From an uncultured Clostridia bacterium (GTDB lineage: Bacteria; Bacillota; Clostridia; TANB77; CAG-508), in contig CAPZDM010000036.1 in the NCBI GenBank assembly GCA_948745425.1, forward strand, positions 1 to 16,632: a stretch of DNA of 16,632 nt, in the 5' to 3' direction. Within the stretch, counting starts at the first letter, position 1. Each line of letters starts with the position of its first letter. Both the position numbers and the translations under genes were made by a program. Shown piece after piece: positions 15,439 to 16,632 of this stretch. The notes below the pieces were generated by a model, which was not told the origin of the DNA, ran no database searches, and worked only from the letters and a program-made list of their open reading frames with translations.

Positions 15439-15765
15439 TTGGATTTAAAATTATTTGAAGACACACAAGAAGATTACCTAAAAATGCTATATAATAATTT
15501 AGAAGGTAATAACGACAAATTCATTCAGAGAATAAGAAATATAAGTAATGATAGCCATAAGGAAGTTTTATCAAATGAAGCAGAATTGAAATCATTAATT
15601 AACAAGAATATTCCTAAATTAAGTAATCAAAAAAAGAAAGAAATATTTGATCAATTGGAAAATTTCAAGTCATCAAAAGAAAATGTAATTGGAATAATTA
15701 ATGAAGAGTACTACAAACAAGGTGGAAGAGATGTATTTAGATTTATAGTACAACTTCTTAATTAA
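15439..15765 (+). CDS. Small alpha-helical protein, unknown
   Basis: A 108-residue, highly charged, probably all-helical protein without membrane segments or known motifs (MDLKLFEDTQEDYLKMLYNN at the start; EYYKQGGRDVFRFIVQLLN at the end). The TTG at 15439 follows GAGGAGGG with 7-base spacing. The upstream TTG at 15379 belongs to the promoter. It has its own promoter and terminator and sits in a cluster of regulators. I do not recognise the family. Confidence 0.7.
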   Translation: MDLKLFEDTQEDYLKMLYNNLEGNNDKFIQRIRNISNDSHKEVLSNEAELKSLINKNIPKLSNQKKKEIFDQLENFKSSKENVIGIINEEYYKQGGRDVFRFIVQLLN

Positions 15766-15771
15766 GCAAAG

Positions 15772-15807
15772 ACACACTAGTAGAAAGTAATCTATTAGTG
15801 TGTTTTT
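15772..15807 (+). terminator. Terminator of the 15439 gene
   Basis: ACACACTA (15772-15779) pairs with TAGTGTGT (15796-15803), and inside it TAGA (15781-15784) pairs with TCTA (15791-15794). Five T follow. It lies between two convergent genes and overlaps the end of the minus-strand one by two bases. Confidence 0.85.
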
Positions 15808-16528
15808 ATAATAAGGACAAATTTTCCTTATTAAGATAATGAATGCATAAGTCAATAAAATATTTCAGACTGATTTTTCTCCCATCATAATAATCATTAA
15901 AAAAATCATAAAGAATATTATTATCAATATAATTTAAAGCAGTATTTAAAGATTTATCCATAGCAGATCGTACAACTTTTGTATTAGTAACATTATTTCG
16001 TTCAGAAACCTTTTCAACAAGTAGATTCATATCTTGTATTAAATTATTATCATTATATGCTAACATTATGGCATCCCTCAAATAAATTGTTCCTTTAAGA
16101 TAAGAAGTAAATCCCAATTTATTAAGTATAGAATCAATATTTTTTTCTATTTCTAAAGTACCATTAAGAGAATTTTCAATAATATTAATAATATCAAATA
16201 CAGAATAATTAGGTTGCTTTTTCTTAAAAAATAAGTGATGTTTTTTCTGATCAATAATATTAGTTAATGATTTAAAATCGATTACCAAAATAATGATATC
16301 AACTTTATCTATTTGTTTAAATAAGTTTTTCAATATATTAGTACAAAATAATACTGAATTAATAGAATCTAATATTATTAGATGTTCTTTTGAGTTTATT
16401 TTACCAATTAGTGTAGGTAACTCCTCTTTTGTTATTTTTAATAATTCGAGTTTATCTTCATAATGTAAATTAGATAAGCGATTATATAAAATATCATTAT
16501 TTTGGTCAATTATTACTTTAATGCTCAT
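15806..16528 (-). CDS. Spo0A-like transcription regulator with degenerate receiver
   Basis: A 240-residue protein. Residues 1-115 look like a receiver fold (SIKVIIDQNND; HLIILDSI with D54) but keep only one of the N-terminal acidic pair and lack a clear Thr/Ser, so phosphorylation is doubtful. Residues 125-240 match the Spo0A C-terminal DNA-binding domain: ILNKLGFTSYLKGTIYLRDA, then the recognition-helix region NNVTNTKVVRSAMDKSLNTA. Length is slightly below canonical Spo0A (about 260-270). The start at 16528 is chosen over 16543 because GGGAGAA lies just before it. It is unlikely to be the host's master sporulation regulator; more likely a paralogue on the element or a divergent relative. Confidence 0.82.
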   Translation of the reverse strand: MSIKVIIDQNNDILYNRLSNLHYEDKLELLKITKEELPTLIGKINSKEHLIILDSINSVLFCTNILKNLFKQIDKVDIIILVIDFKSLTNIIDQKKHHLFFKKKQPNYSVFDIINIIENSLNGTLEIEKNIDSILNKLGFTSYLKGTIYLRDAIMLAYNDNNLIQDMNLLVEKVSERNNVTNTKVVRSAMDKSLNTALNYIDNNILYDFFNDYYDGRKISLKYFIDLCIHYLNKENLSLL

Positions 16529-16564
16529 AATAATTTCTCCCATAATGAATTTTAAAATTATATT

Positions 16565-16592
16565 ACCATAAAATATGAATTGTTATTGTCAA
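16565..16592 (-). promoter_or_regulatory. Probable promoter of the Spo0A-like gene
   Basis: On the minus strand, TTGACA (16587-16592 in plus numbering), a 16-base spacer and TATGGT (16565-16570). The plus strand over the -35 reads TTGTCAA, which resembles a Spo0A box core, so autoregulation is possible; the match is short. Confidence 0.45.
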
Positions 16593-16632
16593 TACTAAAA
16601 TGTACAAAATGGGCAAAATATTTTTGTATAAA

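Noticed and set aside
1..16632. CRISPR array, tRNA, rRNA, insertion sequence or integrase with att sites
   Set aside because: I found no regularly spaced direct repeats, no cloverleaf or ribosomal signatures, and no transposase or recombinase motifs on either strand.

Overview
The window is very A+T-rich, with arginine written mostly as AGA/AGG, strong Shine-Dalgarno sites and tightly overlapping genes. PrgI, sortase and Spo0A-type proteins point to a low-GC Firmicute, most likely an uncultivated clostridial or related gut lineage (inference). Positions 464-13282 look like part of an integrative conjugative element or conjugative plasmid. The relaxase, coupling protein and integrase are not in the window.

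Layout: the 3' end of a HEPN-domain gene and a terminator (1-437) are followed by a forward type IV secretion operon. It holds a VirB6/TrbL-like membrane protein, a VirB2-like protein with a poly-glycine tail, PrgI (VirB3-like), a VirB4 N-domain-like protein, an adenine-type DNA methyltransferase, the VirB4 ATPase, an M23 peptidase, small membrane proteins and a ribbon-helix-helix protein. A surface module follows: a secreted anchored protein, a sortase, a small anchored linker protein, and a giant adhesin with a thioester domain, nine Cna-B domains and a terminal LPRTGF. Next comes a gene-poor stretch with several RNA-like hairpins (13342-13800). Last is a regulatory module (13805-16528) with three small XRE-type regulators, a stand-alone CheY/Spo0F-like receiver, an unknown small gene and a Spo0A-like regulator, with several recognisable promoters and a 14-bp perfect inverted repeat.

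The outstanding observation is that four of the forward genes are interrupted five times, always in the same way: a single extra C in front of an in-frame glycine codon GGA, giving CGG-A. The sites are in VirB6 (C1025), the VirB2-like protein (C1878), VirB4 inside the Walker A motif (C4231), and the adhesin twice (C9564, C10252). Skipping each C restores the expected motif (GSSGSGKS, YYGWGG, NLGTYKI, a poly-Gly tail). By eye, these five are the only in-frame CGG codons in the window; all other CGG strings lie out of frame. This suggests CGG is an unassigned or very poorly decoded codon here, and that ribosomes shift +1 at CGGA by pairing tRNA-Gly with the overlapping GGA. If so, these genes are functional rather than decayed.
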